A stretch of 64,000 bases of DNA from Chryseobacterium carnipullorum (GCF_900142785.1 NZ_FRCD01000003.1:1-64000), one strand, 5' to 3'; shown: positions 8,698-18,659, counted from the stretch's first letter. Program-made: numbers and translations. Notes: a model not told the origin generated them from the letters alone.

Positions 8698-9984
8698 TTA
8701 TCTGTTTGTAATATCGATGTAATCTCTTTGTTGAGCTCCTTGGTAAACCTGTCTTGGTCTTCCGATAGGATCTCCTTTCATTCTCATTTCTTTCCACTGA
8801 GAAATCCATCCTGGCAGTCTTCCTAATGCAAACATTACCGTAAACATTTCTGTAGGAATTCCTAATGCTCTGTAAATGATACCTGAATAGAAATCTACGT
8901 TTGGATATAGTTTTCTTTCTACGAAGTATTCGTCTTCAAGAGCTACTTTTTCCAACTGCATAGCAATGTCAAGGGCTTTATCCTGAATACCTAATGCATT
9001 AAGGATATCATCAGCTGCTTTTTTAATAATTTTCGCTCTTGGGTCAAAGTTTTTGTACACTCTGTGTCCAAAGCCCATCAGACGGAAGTTATCATTTTTA
9101 TCTTTAGCTTTTGCTACCCATTTGTTAACGTCTCCACCATCTTTTTCGATTAGTTCAAGCATTTCGATTACTGCCTGGTTAGCCCCTCCGTGAAGAGGAC
9201 CCCAAAGAGCAGAAACCCCTGCAGAAATAGAAGCGAAAAGACCTGTGTGAGCAGAACCAACCATTCTTACGGTAGAAGTAGAACAGTTTTGCTCGTGGTC
9301 AGCATGAAGGATTAATAATTTATCAAGAGCATCTACAATTACCGGATTTACTTCAAATTCTTCGTTTGGTAATCTGAATGCCATTTTGTAGAAGTTTTCT
9401 ACGTAGTTCAGGCTGTTGTCTCCGTGGTTAAGTGGAAGACCCTGAGTTTTTCTGTAAGTCCATGCGCAAAGGTGAGAGAATTTAGCAATCATCAATTCTG
9501 CAGCGTGGTCCATTTCTTCTTTAGAGTTGACGTTAACGGCTTTAGGATTAAAAGCTGTCAAAGCGGAAGTTAAAGAAGATAAAACTCCCATAGGGTGTGC
9601 AGAACGAGGAAAAGCATCGATGATTTTTTTCATCTCCTCTGCGATGAAGTTATATTTTTTAATATTGTTGTTGAAAGAACTGAACTGATCCTGAGTAGGT
9701 AATTCACCGTTTAATAAAAGGTACATCACTTCTGTAAAGTTAGATTTCTCAGCAATCTGCTCGATTGGATAACCTCTGTAGAATAATTCTCCTTTATCTC
9801 CGTCTAAGTAAGTGATGTCGCTAAGAGTAGCTCCGGTGTTTTTGTAACCTAAATCCAGAGTGATTAAACCTGTCTGGTCTCTTAATTTTGAAATATCAAT
9901 CCCTCTGTCTCCGATAGTACTATCCACGATTGGATATTCATATGAATTACCGTCGTAATTCAATATTACTTTGTTGTCTGACAT
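8698..9984 (-). CDS. gltA: Citrate synthase
   Basis: The 428-residue enzyme condenses acetyl-CoA and oxaloacetate in the TCA cycle. Type II (hexameric, Gram-negative-type) features are visible: YLDGDKGELFYRGYPIEQIA near the N-terminus, the conserved His-bearing stretches ILHADHEQN and WGPLHGGANQAVIEML, and MGFGHRVYKNFDPRAKII with the catalytic region, followed by VDFYSGIIYRALGIP (catalytic Asp). The length is normal. It lies leftward of enolase with an 82-nt gap and ends at a strong bidirectional terminator. Confidence 0.97.
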   Translation of the reverse strand: MSDNKVILNYDGNSYEYPIVDSTIGDRGIDISKLRDQTGLITLDLGYKNTGATLSDITYLDGDKGELFYRGYPIEQIAEKSNFTEVMYLLLNGELPTQDQFSSFNNNIKKYNFIAEEMKKIIDAFPRSAHPMGVLSSLTSALTAFNPKAVNVNSKEEMDHAAELMIAKFSHLCAWTYRKTQGLPLNHGDNSLNYVENFYKMAFRLPNEEFEVNPVIVDALDKLLILHADHEQNCSTSTVRMVGSAHTGLFASISAGVSALWGPLHGGANQAVIEMLELIEKDGGDVNKWVAKAKDKNDNFRLMGFGHRVYKNFDPRAKIIKKAADDILNALGIQDKALDIAMQLEKVALEDEYFVERKLYPNVDFYSGIIYRALGIPTEMFTVMFALGRLPGWISQWKEMRMKGDPIGRPRQVYQGAQQRDYIDITNR

Positions 9985-10066
9985 TTATTTATTTTTTTTT
10001 AAATATACTACTTTCCATAAAATACGGCAAACAAAAATTATCGCTTGCCGTCATTTATAAATTCAA

Positions 10067-11413
<1,347 letters not shown>

Positions 11414-11425
11414 TTATACTTCTTA

Positions 11426-11433
11426 CAAATTTA
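11426..11433 (-). promoter_or_regulatory. -7 promoter box of eno
   Basis: The minus strand reads TAAATTTG, an exact match to TAnnTTTG, 67 nt upstream of the enolase start. No convincing TTG was found at the usual upstream distance. Confidence 0.5.
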
Positions 11434-11550
11434 ATGAAAAAACTAACCTGATGAAAAAAGTAGGCTTTAATATTTGGTAATAATTCAAAAATTCTCCAAA
11501 GTTTTTTTCAATTTGGAGAATATAGAAATATAATTAATTACAACTCTAAT

Positions 11551-12765
11551 TTATAATTTAAATTTGCCTAATCCAACCAATAAATTCAATGCAACGATGA
11601 GATTTCCTTTTTTCTCGTATTCACCCTCAAAATTTCTTCCAAACGAGAAGGTTAGTCTTTGGTTTTTGGCAACTTCATATTCAAAATTAAGAACATATTT
11701 CCAGGATGATTCAAAATCAGATTTATTTAAAATACTTCTGTAGATGCATTCCCCACTCATAAGAAATCTTTCGTTGGCCAATTTAAGAACAAGTCTGGAT
11801 CCTATATCTAAAGTACTCAGGTTTCCTTTTTTTAGTTCCGGATTAGCTAATGTTGAATCTGGATTATATAAATATCTGGCCATGAAAATTAGTGTTGAAG
11901 GATGCTTTTCCCAATTATATCCACCGGTAAGCCAAGCTCCGACTTTGGTAATTTGTGTATTATTAAATTTATTATTTCTAAAATCTAATACCGTTCCCAT
12001 GGACATATCGAGAAAATAACCGTAGCGCTCTAATTTAATATCCTTGGCTATTTTTGTTATTCCCTCTATTTTTTCCTCCTCATTATTAGTATCCCTTATT
12101 TTAAAAAAATTAACCGTCTGAACATCTATTTCTGCAACTTTCTTCTGTAAATCTTTATATTCCTGAGTATCTTCTTTATTGGCATCTTCCAATAGTCTCA
12201 TTTTGCCCAAAATTAGTTTTTTATCCTTATCAAGTTTTGCTAATTCCTCGCTTGCATTATTTCTATCAATTCTTTGCTGTTGCAAGAATACATGGACTTT
12301 GTGAATTGTATCCAGTGATTTTATAGTCTCCTTACTAAAATCCCCTCTTTTAATGGAAAACTTTATCCCAAAACCCAGTCTGGATTTTTCATAAATGTTC
12401 AGTTTTTCATCTTCTTGTATCCCTTTAAAAGCAAGTGAAGTAACAAATGTCTGTTTAAAAGTTGTCAAAAAGTTGCTATTGGTTCTTAAATCCTGGTATT
12501 TTCCATTCAATTTAAATGGAACCAGATCAATCGCAAATGAGGTTGGCAGGCTGGAAAAGTTACTGGTTCCTTCCCTTAAAGAAACCATGATACTTTTCAG
12601 ATCCGTAGGTTTTTCAATATCAGAATTCGCAATATCCAAAAGATTGGAGCCCGGTGATGCCTGTGCTCTTAGCACATCCAAATCAATCCCTTTTTCTTCC
12701 TGTCCGGAATAAAAATGAGATAGTAATATGAGTATTAGTACAAAACTCAATTTTAGTGCTTTCAT
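11551..12765 (-). CDS. Putative outer-membrane beta-barrel protein with coiled-coil insert
   Basis: The 404-residue protein has a signal peptide (MKALKLSFVLILILL, cleavage near YSGQ). The N- and C-terminal portions contain short amphipathic strands ending in hydrophobic residues (ALNLLVGLGKFKL at the terminus). Between residues ~160 and ~225 lies a Lys/Glu-rich segment with heptad-like pattern (ASEELAKLDKDKKLILGKM, KDLQKKVAEI), probably coiled coil. I do not recognise the family. It starts 8 nt after the stop codon of the 170-residue gene upstream, so the two form an operon. A role as a surface barrel tied to the small upstream protein is inferred only from that arrangement. Confidence 0.65.
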   Translation of the reverse strand: MKALKLSFVLILILLSHFYSGQEEKGIDLDVLRAQASPGSNLLDIANSDIEKPTDLKSIMVSLREGTSNFSSLPTSFAIDLVPFKLNGKYQDLRTNSNFLTTFKQTFVTSLAFKGIQEDEKLNIYEKSRLGFGIKFSIKRGDFSKETIKSLDTIHKVHVFLQQQRIDRNNASEELAKLDKDKKLILGKMRLLEDANKEDTQEYKDLQKKVAEIDVQTVNFFKIRDTNNEEEKIEGITKIAKDIKLERYGYFLDMSMGTVLDFRNNKFNNTQITKVGAWLTGGYNWEKHPSTLIFMARYLYNPDSTLANPELKKGNLSTLDIGSRLVLKLANERFLMSGECIYRSILNKSDFESSWKYVLNFEYEVAKNQRLTFSFGRNFEGEYEKKGNLIVALNLLVGLGKFKL

Positions 12766-12773
12766 GATGCATT

Positions 12774-13256
12774 TTAATAAAAAGTTATATGATGTGTATA
12801 AAATGAAACTCCTCCTTCATTTTTAACTTCAGAAGTGTGAGTATCATGATAAATAGTTTTCCCTGCTTGTCTGATCTTTACATTCAGAATTGTTTTATTA
12901 CTCTCTTTACTTATATCATGTATCATAGATTCTATACTTAGAACATTCCCGATCAGTTCATTACATGTCCCTATTAAAATATTATCTGTAGATACATTAA
13001 TAGATTTGCTTGGTTGGTTGGTTCTTAACACTTTAAAAGTAGAAGTTCCTAACTGCCCTTCACCCCCAAAATAGATTGAAACTGTAACCGAGGATTCATC
13101 ATTTGGCAGTCTTAAATTTTTAACAGCAACATATCTGTTGTCATTATCCTGTACAGCCGATAGAGCGCTACTTGTCTGTAATTCCATAATTTTCAAATTA
13201 AGTAATTGGGCCTGAGTATTGCTAATTTTTGCTGATTGGTCTTTTTTAGTTTTCAT
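12774..13256 (-). CDS. Hypothetical protein co-transcribed with the beta-barrel gene
   Basis: Starting at the ATG at 13256 (MKTKKDQSAK) the product has 160 residues; an upstream in-frame ATG at 13286 would add ten residues. There is no signal peptide. The body looks beta-rich (RYVAVKNLRLPNDESSVTVSIYF, KTILNVKIRQAGKTIYHDT). I recognise no family. The next gene begins 8 nt downstream. A hairpin at 13349-13366 ends transcription coming from the right, so this operon should start from its own promoter in 13260-13345. Confidence 0.55.
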   Translation of the reverse strand: MKTKKDQSAKISNTQAQLLNLKIMELQTSSALSAVQDNDNRYVAVKNLRLPNDESSVTVSIYFGGEGQLGTSTFKVLRTNQPSKSINVSTDNILIGTCNELIGNVLSIESMIHDISKESNKTILNVKIRQAGKTIYHDTHTSEVKNEGGVSFYTHHITFY

Positions 13257-13341
13257 GGTCATTAGGTTTTTTGTTTTATACATCAAAGTTCTGGTAAAGA
13301 AGACGTCATGTCAATTACACAAAAGGGTGATTATACAAACA

Positions 13342-13366
13342 AAAAAAACATCACTTTTCAGTGATG
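13342..13366 (-). terminator. Terminator retained beside the relict kinase 3' end
   Basis: CATCACT (13349-13355) pairs with AGTGATG (13360-13366) around a 4-nt loop, and eight T follow on the minus strand. It sits 25 nt after the stop codon of the relict kinase fragment (13391), which suggests that this was the original end of the kinase operon. Confidence 0.75.
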
Positions 13367-13390
13367 CTGTCTCTATATATATTTTTCTTT

Positions 13391-13503
13391 TTACAGTAAA
13401 ATCCGGAAAAGAACTTCTGTTCCGGAGCCTTCGGATAGAATATGACATTCGCTGTTTTGTTCCTGCATGCGTCGCTTCATATTTCGAAGGCCGTTTGCTT
13501 CAG
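13391..13503 (-). pseudogene. Relict 3' end of a histidine kinase gene
   Basis: The minus strand encodes about 36 residues (ANGLRNMKRRMQEQ, then HILSEGSGTEVLFRILL and a stop) that match the last residues of the intact kinase at 14501-15286, which reads GNGLRNMKRRMQEQ and FLSEGSGTEAVFRILL. By hand count, 93 of 107 aligned nucleotides agree, and homology continues about 11 nt past the stop. Nothing upstream of the fragment is kinase-like, so it has no start and is not functional. It lies in the same orientation as the intact kinase, 1,110 nt away, with the 238-residue gene between. Confidence 0.85.
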
Positions 13504-13540
13504 GATAAATATATTTTTACATCCTCAGCTAAATATAAGA

Positions 13541-14257
13541 TTATGGATATAAACTTCCCATATCTAACCATTCAAATAAATCATCAGTAATAGAATTTGA
13601 CACATCATTAATTTTTATAAAAAAGGATAATTTATCTTGATTTATTTTATAAAATTCAAAATTTGTACTATCATTTTTTATATCTGAAAATTGAAAAAAT
13701 ATAAATTCAAGTAAATTTGCCGTATTGAATGCACCATTGTTTGATAGATTATACTTAATAATCTCTAAAAGTTCACTTCTTTTATGAATTACCATTTCCG
13801 TTGCTTCAACTCCTGTAACCAGTTTTACTTGTTTTCCTACATTTTTAATATAATCTTCTCTACACTTTAAAAATTCAAAAAGTGAGAAACTTTCTAACTT
13901 ATTTGTATGTATTAAAAAAAACTGATCATTTTTATTAAAGCCACTAATGTGAGAAATGCTTAATACAAGTTCCACCTTACTTTTATAATATACAAAGTGA
14001 AATATTGCATATTTCTTTGCGCTTTGTTCTAATTTTTCCAAAAAAGCATTTAGACATACATACTTCCTATCAAAATGAGTGATACTATGTTTTGAAATTA
14101 GATTTTGAAAATTTTGGGTAAATACTTTTTCATCTTCCTTAGGAAGTGATTTTTTTAATACCAAATTTATTATTTCATCTTCTGAAAGATAAAATTTACT
14201 TGCAATATCAATTGACTCATTAGCATTATTCTCTAAAAGAACTGGTGTTTTTTTCAT
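13541..14257 (-). CDS. Hypothetical protein, 238 residues, inside the kinase-end duplication
   Basis: A soluble protein with no signal peptide or membrane span and a strongly AT-rich coding sequence. I recognise no domain. The N-terminus has charged, probably helical segments (LSEDEIINLVLKKSLPKEDEKVF); the middle alternates hydrophobic strands (AIFHFVYYKSKVELVLSIS); the C-terminus is acidic (NSITDDLFEWLDMGSLYP). It is the only gene between the two copies of the kinase 3' end, so it is probably the cargo or residue of whatever event created them. A regulatory or toxin/immunity role cannot be argued from sequence. Confidence 0.6.
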   Translation of the reverse strand: MKKTPVLLENNANESIDIASKFYLSEDEIINLVLKKSLPKEDEKVFTQNFQNLISKHSITHFDRKYVCLNAFLEKLEQSAKKYAIFHFVYYKSKVELVLSISHISGFNKNDQFFLIHTNKLESFSLFEFLKCREDYIKNVGKQVKLVTGVEATEMVIHKRSELLEIIKYNLSNNGAFNTANLLEFIFFQFSDIKNDSTNFEFYKINQDKLSFFIKINDVSNSITDDLFEWLDMGSLYP

Positions 14258-14500
14258 GATGTATTTTTTTTAACTTGTTTAACCTAAAATAGCAAATTAT
14301 TTAAAACAATGCAAACTTCTAAAAAACAATTGATAATAAATAATTTTTATCTTCTGCCAGAAAAAATCGAGCGACTTTAAAAATTTTATATCTGTATGTG
14401 TAAAGAATTCAAATGGAGCTAATTTTGAAAGCATACAGGAATGAATACTTAACAACAAATTAACACCACCTTCAATAATATTATCTCTAGAATTTTTCTT
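14258..14500. other. AT-rich spacer between the 238-residue gene and the kinase
   Basis: These 243 nt contain no recognisable gene, terminator or clean promoter box. About 11 nt just left of the kinase stop match the sequence left of the relict kinase end, marking the probable junction of the duplicated segment near 14490. Confidence 0.5.
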
Positions 14501-15286
14501 TTAAAGTAAAATCCTGAAAACAGCTTCTGTTCCGGAGCCTTCGGATAGAAAATGACATTCGCCTTTCTGCTCCTGCATGCGCCGTTTCATATTTCGAAGA
14601 CCGTTGCCTTCGGTTTTTTCATGATGAATTCCGATTCCATTGTCAGAGACCTTCATTATGAATTCTTTATCCTTTTGAATAAATGAAAGCTTTAGCTGAT
14701 TAGACTGGCTGTGTTTGTAAGCGTTATTCAGAGATTCTTTTAAGCATAAAAACATATTTCTCCTCAGTTCTGTAGAAATCGGAGTATCTGAAATAATGTC
14801 CTCGCTTTCTGACCATAATTTGATCTTTGTTTTTTTCAGGAAGTTATCCGCATATTGAATAGCATAATCTATGAAACTTCCCAAAGTATCATTGCCTGAG
14901 TTTAAACTCCAAAGCATTTCCCGCATGGAAAGGTTCATTTCTTCGGAGGTTTTCAGAAGTTCGTCAATATCATTCTGCAGATCGTCATCTTCCGCTTTTT
15001 GTTTCAAGAATTCTGCCTGCAATTTCAGTGCTGAAATACCGGCTCCCAAGTCATCATGCATATCGTGGGAGATCCGTTCGCGTTCCTGTTCTATAGATTT
15101 TTGTTTTTCGAGTTCTTTTTGGAGGAGCTGGTTTTGGTGTTCGGCTTCTTTGAGCTGTTTCTCTTTGATATATAGAAGCTGTTTACGGTTGTACATTAAA
15201 ACGATGAAAATAATAAAAACAATGAATAGCATCATTACAATTATTGCAATAATGTATGTAATCTTTATTCTATCCAAATAGTTCAT
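14501..15286 (-). CDS. Sensor histidine kinase (HisKA_3 / NarX type), lacking a sensory domain
   Basis: The ATG at 15286 gives 261 residues. One N-terminal membrane helix (~7-32) is followed by a coiled-coil linker (~35-68) rich in Lys/Glu/Gln. Next comes the HisKA_3 dimerisation box ERISHDMHDDLGAGIS, with the expected phospho-acceptor His77, and an HATPase domain with N-box CLKESLNNAYKHSQ, VSDNGIGIH and GNGLRNMKRRMQEQ. No periplasmic or cytoplasmic sensor domain is present, so the input must come from the helix or a partner, perhaps the membrane protein encoded just upstream. The cognate regulator is the LuxR-type protein at 16736. No terminator follows the stop codon. Confidence 0.9.
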   Translation of the reverse strand: MNYLDRIKITYIIAIIVMMLFIVFIIFIVLMYNRKQLLYIKEKQLKEAEHQNQLLQKELEKQKSIEQERERISHDMHDDLGAGISALKLQAEFLKQKAEDDDLQNDIDELLKTSEEMNLSMREMLWSLNSGNDTLGSFIDYAIQYADNFLKKTKIKLWSESEDIISDTPISTELRRNMFLCLKESLNNAYKHSQSNQLKLSFIQKDKEFIMKVSDNGIGIHHEKTEGNGLRNMKRRMQEQKGECHFLSEGSGTEAVFRILL

Positions 15287-15345
15287 TTCCAATTTTAAAA
15301 AGCGAATTATTAATTTTTAAAGTATTTTCAATTGAATTCGAATAA

Positions 15346-15918
15346 TTATATTTTACAAAAAATACCTCTTAAGAACAATGTATAACAAAAAATAGTAATT
15401 CCCTGATAAAAATGATTTATACCTTGAAAAAAAATCATATCCTTTTCAGCAAAAAATAATGATGGAACAATACGCATCAAAAATATGCTACTCCATAATA
15501 GCAGTCCAGCACAAAACCAGAATTTCTGTTTATTATAGATTGAAATTTCATTGGGGTTTTTGATTTGTTGTATCATCCACTCTAAGCTAAGAAAAACATA
15601 AACAAAACTTTGTATTACTGGTAGTAAATTTTCGTCTCCAATAACATTTTTTATAAGCAAGCAAGTAATAACTATAAATAAAAGAACATAGCTATTATAG
15701 TTTAATTTAAAAAGTTCTTTAAAATAAAATATAAAGAATAAAATATAAAACCCCTTAGTATACTTATAAATACTGCCGTCAAATATCCCTATGAATATTA
15801 GAATTTCTGACACGAAAACTACCCCAAAATATAAATACAGAAATCTTTGTCTTGCTGTTTTATGTATAATTGAAAAAGCAAGACAAAGAAAAATTATAAT
15901 TAGGTATGAAATATACAT
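15346..15918 (-). CDS. Integral membrane protein of the two-component operon
   Basis: The 190-residue protein has about six hydrophobic helices (for example YLIIIFLCLAFSI, LYFGVVFVSEILIFIGIF, YILFFIFYFKEL and GITIFCYTLFLRGIFC). I recognise no named family. It lies between a lipoprotein gene (1-nt gap) and the histidine kinase gene (59-nt gap), all on the same strand. Because the kinase has no sensory region, this protein may be a detached membrane sensor, which is inference. Another possibility is an unrelated small transporter or anchor. Confidence 0.65.
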   Translation of the reverse strand: MYISYLIIIFLCLAFSIIHKTARQRFLYLYFGVVFVSEILIFIGIFDGSIYKYTKGFYILFFIFYFKELFKLNYNSYVLLFIVITCLLIKNVIGDENLLPVIQSFVYVFLSLEWMIQQIKNPNEISIYNKQKFWFCAGLLLWSSIFLMRIVPSLFFAEKDMIFFQGINHFYQGITIFCYTLFLRGIFCKI

Positions 15919-15919
15919 A

Positions 15920-16729
15920 TTAACAGCCTGGAGGCTTCAGACAAAAGTCATCAGAGAAAACTGTGGGAAGAGTTCTAAGAGCTTTGGTGCGACTTAAATC
16001 CATTAAGCACATGATTAAAGTTAAATGGTGCATCTTGCTTTTTTTCTTACTATTAAAAGTATTGTTTGTTACGACTCCAGGCAAAAAAGCTAGAGTATGT
16101 TTTGCTGGATCATATTTGTCGAACTCAGCATATGGGATTAGTATTTCAGTAGTATTTCCATAGGTTTTATCACCCGAATGCTCTGAGTCTACCAATTTTA
16201 TTTTAGTATCTGTCATTTCATTATAAATACCAACTTTGAAGGTACTATCCATTTTTTTGAAGTCCTTATCGTTAATCTGCTTAATAGCAGAGTCTGTTAT
16301 AATGTATTTATTATTAGCAGAGTCAGCAAAAAGAACATCTAAATGATTATCTCTTGTTGTAAGGATTAAACGTACAGAATCATTCTTTTTTATCATTTTT
16401 TTCATTTCCTCTCCTACACTTCTGGATATGTTAATAGAAAATGGATATTTTTTCCCCAGTTCTAAATGAGGTTTATAGTTATCTGAATATTTTTCATAAT
16501 ACTTATCTGCATCTGTATCCGGTATCGTTGTTAATATGGAATGAAAGCTTAAATAATCATATTTTTTAATATATATACTGTCTCCATTGGAATCAATAGG
16601 GGCGATATTCGTTTGCTGTTGTTCAGAAGATTCATTTTTGTACTCTCTGTTCCTATCTTTTTTACAGCCTACAAAAAATAACATTAAAGTTATTAGATAA
16701 ATAATTCTCAAAAATTTAATTGTTCTCAT
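15920..16729 (-). CDS. Lipoprotein of the two-component operon
   Basis: The 269-residue protein has a lipoprotein signal peptide (IYLITLMLFFVGCKKD; lipobox VGC). A short polar linker and a soluble domain of unknown family follow, with ILIPYAEFDKYDPAKHTLAFLPG near the C-terminus. It ends in an unusual tail, DDFCLKPPGC. It is encoded 6 nt after the response regulator and 1 nt before the membrane-protein gene, so it is a member of the signalling operon and may act as a ligand-binding or envelope-stress component. That role is inferred from context only. Confidence 0.65.
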   Translation of the reverse strand: MRTIKFLRIIYLITLMLFFVGCKKDRNREYKNESSEQQQTNIAPIDSNGDSIYIKKYDYLSFHSILTTIPDTDADKYYEKYSDNYKPHLELGKKYPFSINISRSVGEEMKKMIKKNDSVRLILTTRDNHLDVLFADSANNKYIITDSAIKQINDKDFKKMDSTFKVGIYNEMTDTKIKLVDSEHSGDKTYGNTTEILIPYAEFDKYDPAKHTLAFLPGVVTNNTFNSKKKSKMHHLTLIMCLMDLSRTKALRTLPTVFSDDFCLKPPGC

Positions 16730-16735
16730 AATCTC

Positions 16736-17368
16736 TCAGTTTTTAAAATGGTTAAATTTATTTATTGCTTCTACCTTATTGCTGACATGCAGCTTTCGGT
16801 AGATGTTTCCTACGTGTTTTTTTACGGTGTCGATGCTAATAAATTTTTGATCGGCAATTTCTTTGTAGAGAAGCCCCTGGGAAAGAAGTTCAAGAATTTC
16901 CTTTTCCCGTTCTGTAAGATCATCGAAATCTTTGTTTTGCGGTAGTTTTCTTTCAAAATGCCCCAACACTCTGCGGGCGATAGAAAGACTCATGGGCGCA
17001 CCTCCATTGTATACATCTCTTATAGAACAAAGAATCTTATCCATGCTTTCCCCTTTGATGAGATAGCCCATAGCACCGGCTTTTAAGGAATTGAAAATCT
17101 TTTCGTCATCTTCGAAACTGGTACACATGATGAACTGAGTCTCCGGCATATCTTTTCTGAGTTTTTCAATGATTTCAATCCCCAGCATATCCTGTAGCTG
17201 GATATCCATCATGACCACATCCGGAGAAAAAGAAGTAAGATTCTTAAGTGCATCATTACCATCAAAGAACTGGGCAACGACCTTCATGTCATCCTGATAA
17301 TTGATGACCTTCTTCAACGCATTGTTGTAGTTCTTTTCGTCTTCTACTATGGCGATGGAAATGCTCAT
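16736..17368 (-). CDS. LuxR/NarL-family response regulator
   Basis: The ATG at 17368 (MSISIAIVEDE) is preferred over one 16 codons upstream, because it starts directly at the receiver domain. The 210-residue protein has a receiver with acidic pocket VEDE, phospho-acceptor Asp55 in VVMMDIQ, conserved Thr/Ser in FIMCTS and Lys in YLIKGES. A LuxR-type helix-turn-helix follows (LTEREKEILELLSQGL, FISIDTVKKHVGNIYRKL). It is the first gene of an operon continuing through a lipoprotein and membrane protein to the kinase at 14501, its likely partner. Confidence 0.93.
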   Translation of the reverse strand: MSISIAIVEDEKNYNNALKKVINYQDDMKVVAQFFDGNDALKNLTSFSPDVVMMDIQLQDMLGIEIIEKLRKDMPETQFIMCTSFEDDEKIFNSLKAGAMGYLIKGESMDKILCSIRDVYNGGAPMSLSIARRVLGHFERKLPQNKDFDDLTEREKEILELLSQGLLYKEIADQKFISIDTVKKHVGNIYRKLHVSNKVEAINKFNHFKN

Positions 17369-17544
17369 TGTTTTTTTGTTTAAGACAAATTTCGGAAGAA
17401 AACAAGACGGAATCAATTACACTTTTGTGTAATTTTGAGACTTGAGTTCAGGGTTATTGGTTTGTTTTTTGTTTCTATTAAATTTAGTTAAATTTCTATT
17501 ACAATAGAAAAACAATTAACCCGATATATTAAAAAATAAATATC

Positions 17545-17979
17545 ATGAGAAAAAGCCTTTTAATAGCTGTTTCAGCCGTAGCATTATTATTAACAAGCTG
17601 CAAAAAAAATGAGAGCGGAAACAAAAGTGTCATCAAGATGGACAGTTCAGAAACTGTGATCACAGACCACAACGGAAAAATTGATTCTTTAACCCAAAGT
17701 TCTTCAACCATTGAAGTAGATGGTAAGAAGACGGAAAAGACAGATTTTGTTTACAAAGCCACAGACGGTACTTTGGTAAAAGTAGTATTCAAAAATGATC
17801 CTAAGGAAAATACAGTGGCCATCACCAGCAATAAAAAGACGTTCACCTTACCTAAAACGGAAACAAAAAACGGTGAAACCATCTATAAAAAAGATGATAT
17901 GACGGCGAGGGTTAAAGGAGATAGTCTTCACCTTGAACAGGGTAACAATGTCATTGAACTAAAGAGAACCAAAATCTAA
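17545..17979 (+). CDS. Lipoprotein resembling lysozyme inhibitor MliC
   Basis: The 144-residue lipoprotein has a signal peptide with lipobox LTSCKK. The C-terminal ~80 residues (YKATDGTLVKVVFKND, TLPKTETKNGETIYKKDD, VKGDSLHLEQG) resemble the MliC/PliC fold: a Y-x-C-x-x-G-like opening strand followed by a long hairpin and a G-x-x-x-x-L end. The usual disulfide cysteines are absent, so the assignment is tentative. It is transcribed divergently from the two-component operon, 176 nt away, which makes it a possible target. It converges on rplQ. Confidence 0.6.
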   Translation: MRKSLLIAVSAVALLLTSCKKNESGNKSVIKMDSSETVITDHNGKIDSLTQSSSTIEVDGKKTEKTDFVYKATDGTLVKVVFKNDPKENTVAITSNKKTFTLPKTETKNGETIYKKDDMTARVKGDSLHLEQGNNVIELKRTKI

Positions 17980-18082
17980 TTAGGATTTCTATTGCAGATC
18001 TAGTTTCGCAATCTGCAGTCATTGGCTTGCTATTTAGAATAACCAGAATAAACAAAAAACACTCACCATTAAACAACAAAAA

Positions 18083-18105
18083 AACCATCCAGAATCTGGA
18101 TGGTT
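18083..18105. terminator. Bidirectional terminator after rplQ
   Basis: AACCATCCAG (18083-18092) pairs with CTGGATGGTT (18096-18105). On the minus strand eight T follow, ending the long ribosomal transcript 23 nt after the rplQ stop. On the plus strand a shorter T tract could serve the lipoprotein gene. Confidence 0.88.
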
Positions 18106-18128
18106 TTCTATTTATATCTGAGAATATA

Positions 18129-18653
18129 TTATTCTGCAGTTTTTTCCTCTGTAGAATCTGTTGCTTCAGCCTTAGGCTCTTCAACTTTTTCTTCTACTTT
18201 AGGAGCATCAGCAACTACAGCTTCTTTTTTAGCAGTTGTAGCTCTTCTACTTCTTCTAGTAGTCTTTTTCTCTTCAGCATTAGGATTGTAAAGTTCGTTG
18301 AAATCAACAAGCTCGATAAGAGCCATATCAGCAGCATCACCTTGTCTGAAACCAGTTTTGATGATTCTTGTATATCCGCCGTTTCTTTCTGCGATTTTAG
18401 GAGCTACTGATCTGAAAAGTTCAGTAACTGCTTCTTTACTTTGAAGATATGAAAAAACAATTCTTCTATTGTGTGTAGTATCTTCTTTTGCCTTTGTTAA
18501 TAGAGGTTCAACATATACTCTTAAAGCTTTTGCTTTAGCTACAGTAGTGTTGATTCTCTTATGCTCAATTAGAGAACAAGCCATATTAGAAAGTAAAGCA
18601 CTTCTATGAGAAGCTGTTCTTCCTAAGTGATTGAATTTTTTACCGTGTCTCAT
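18129..18653 (-). CDS. rplQ: 50S ribosomal protein L17
   Basis: The core (~1-118) is typical L17: [37 protein letters not shown], and [19 protein letters not shown]. The 174-residue product adds a ~50-residue tail rich in Lys, Ala and Glu ([14 protein letters not shown], then [18 protein letters not shown]). This makes it longer than the ~120-130 residues of many bacteria, and such tails are common in Bacteroidota. It is the last gene of the ribosomal superoperon, 6 nt after rpoA. Confidence 0.97.
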   Translation of the reverse strand: MRHGKKFNHLGRTASHRSALLSNMACSLIEHKRINTTVAKAKALRVYVEPLLTKAKEDTTHNRRIVFSYLQSKEAVTELFRSVAPKIAERNGGYTRIIKTGFRQGDAADMALIELVDFNELYNPNAEEKKTTRRSRRATTAKKEAVVADAPKVEEKVEEPKAEATDSTEEKTAE

Positions 18654-18659
18654 TATTAA

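Noticed and set aside
13287..13540. A 123-codon plus-strand frame across the relict kinase end
   Set aside because: It is antisense to the relict, crosses the terminator hairpin and has no start context; the minus-strand kinase similarity explains the sequence.
11551..17979. The region as a prophage or integrative conjugative element
   Set aside because: No integrase, phage structural, tra or mob gene, and no att-like tRNA duplication; only the kinase-end duplication hints at insertion.
18027..18410. Ser/Phe-rich plus-strand frame over the end of rplQ
   Set aside because: Antisense shadow of the Lys/Glu-rich L17 tail and the terminator.
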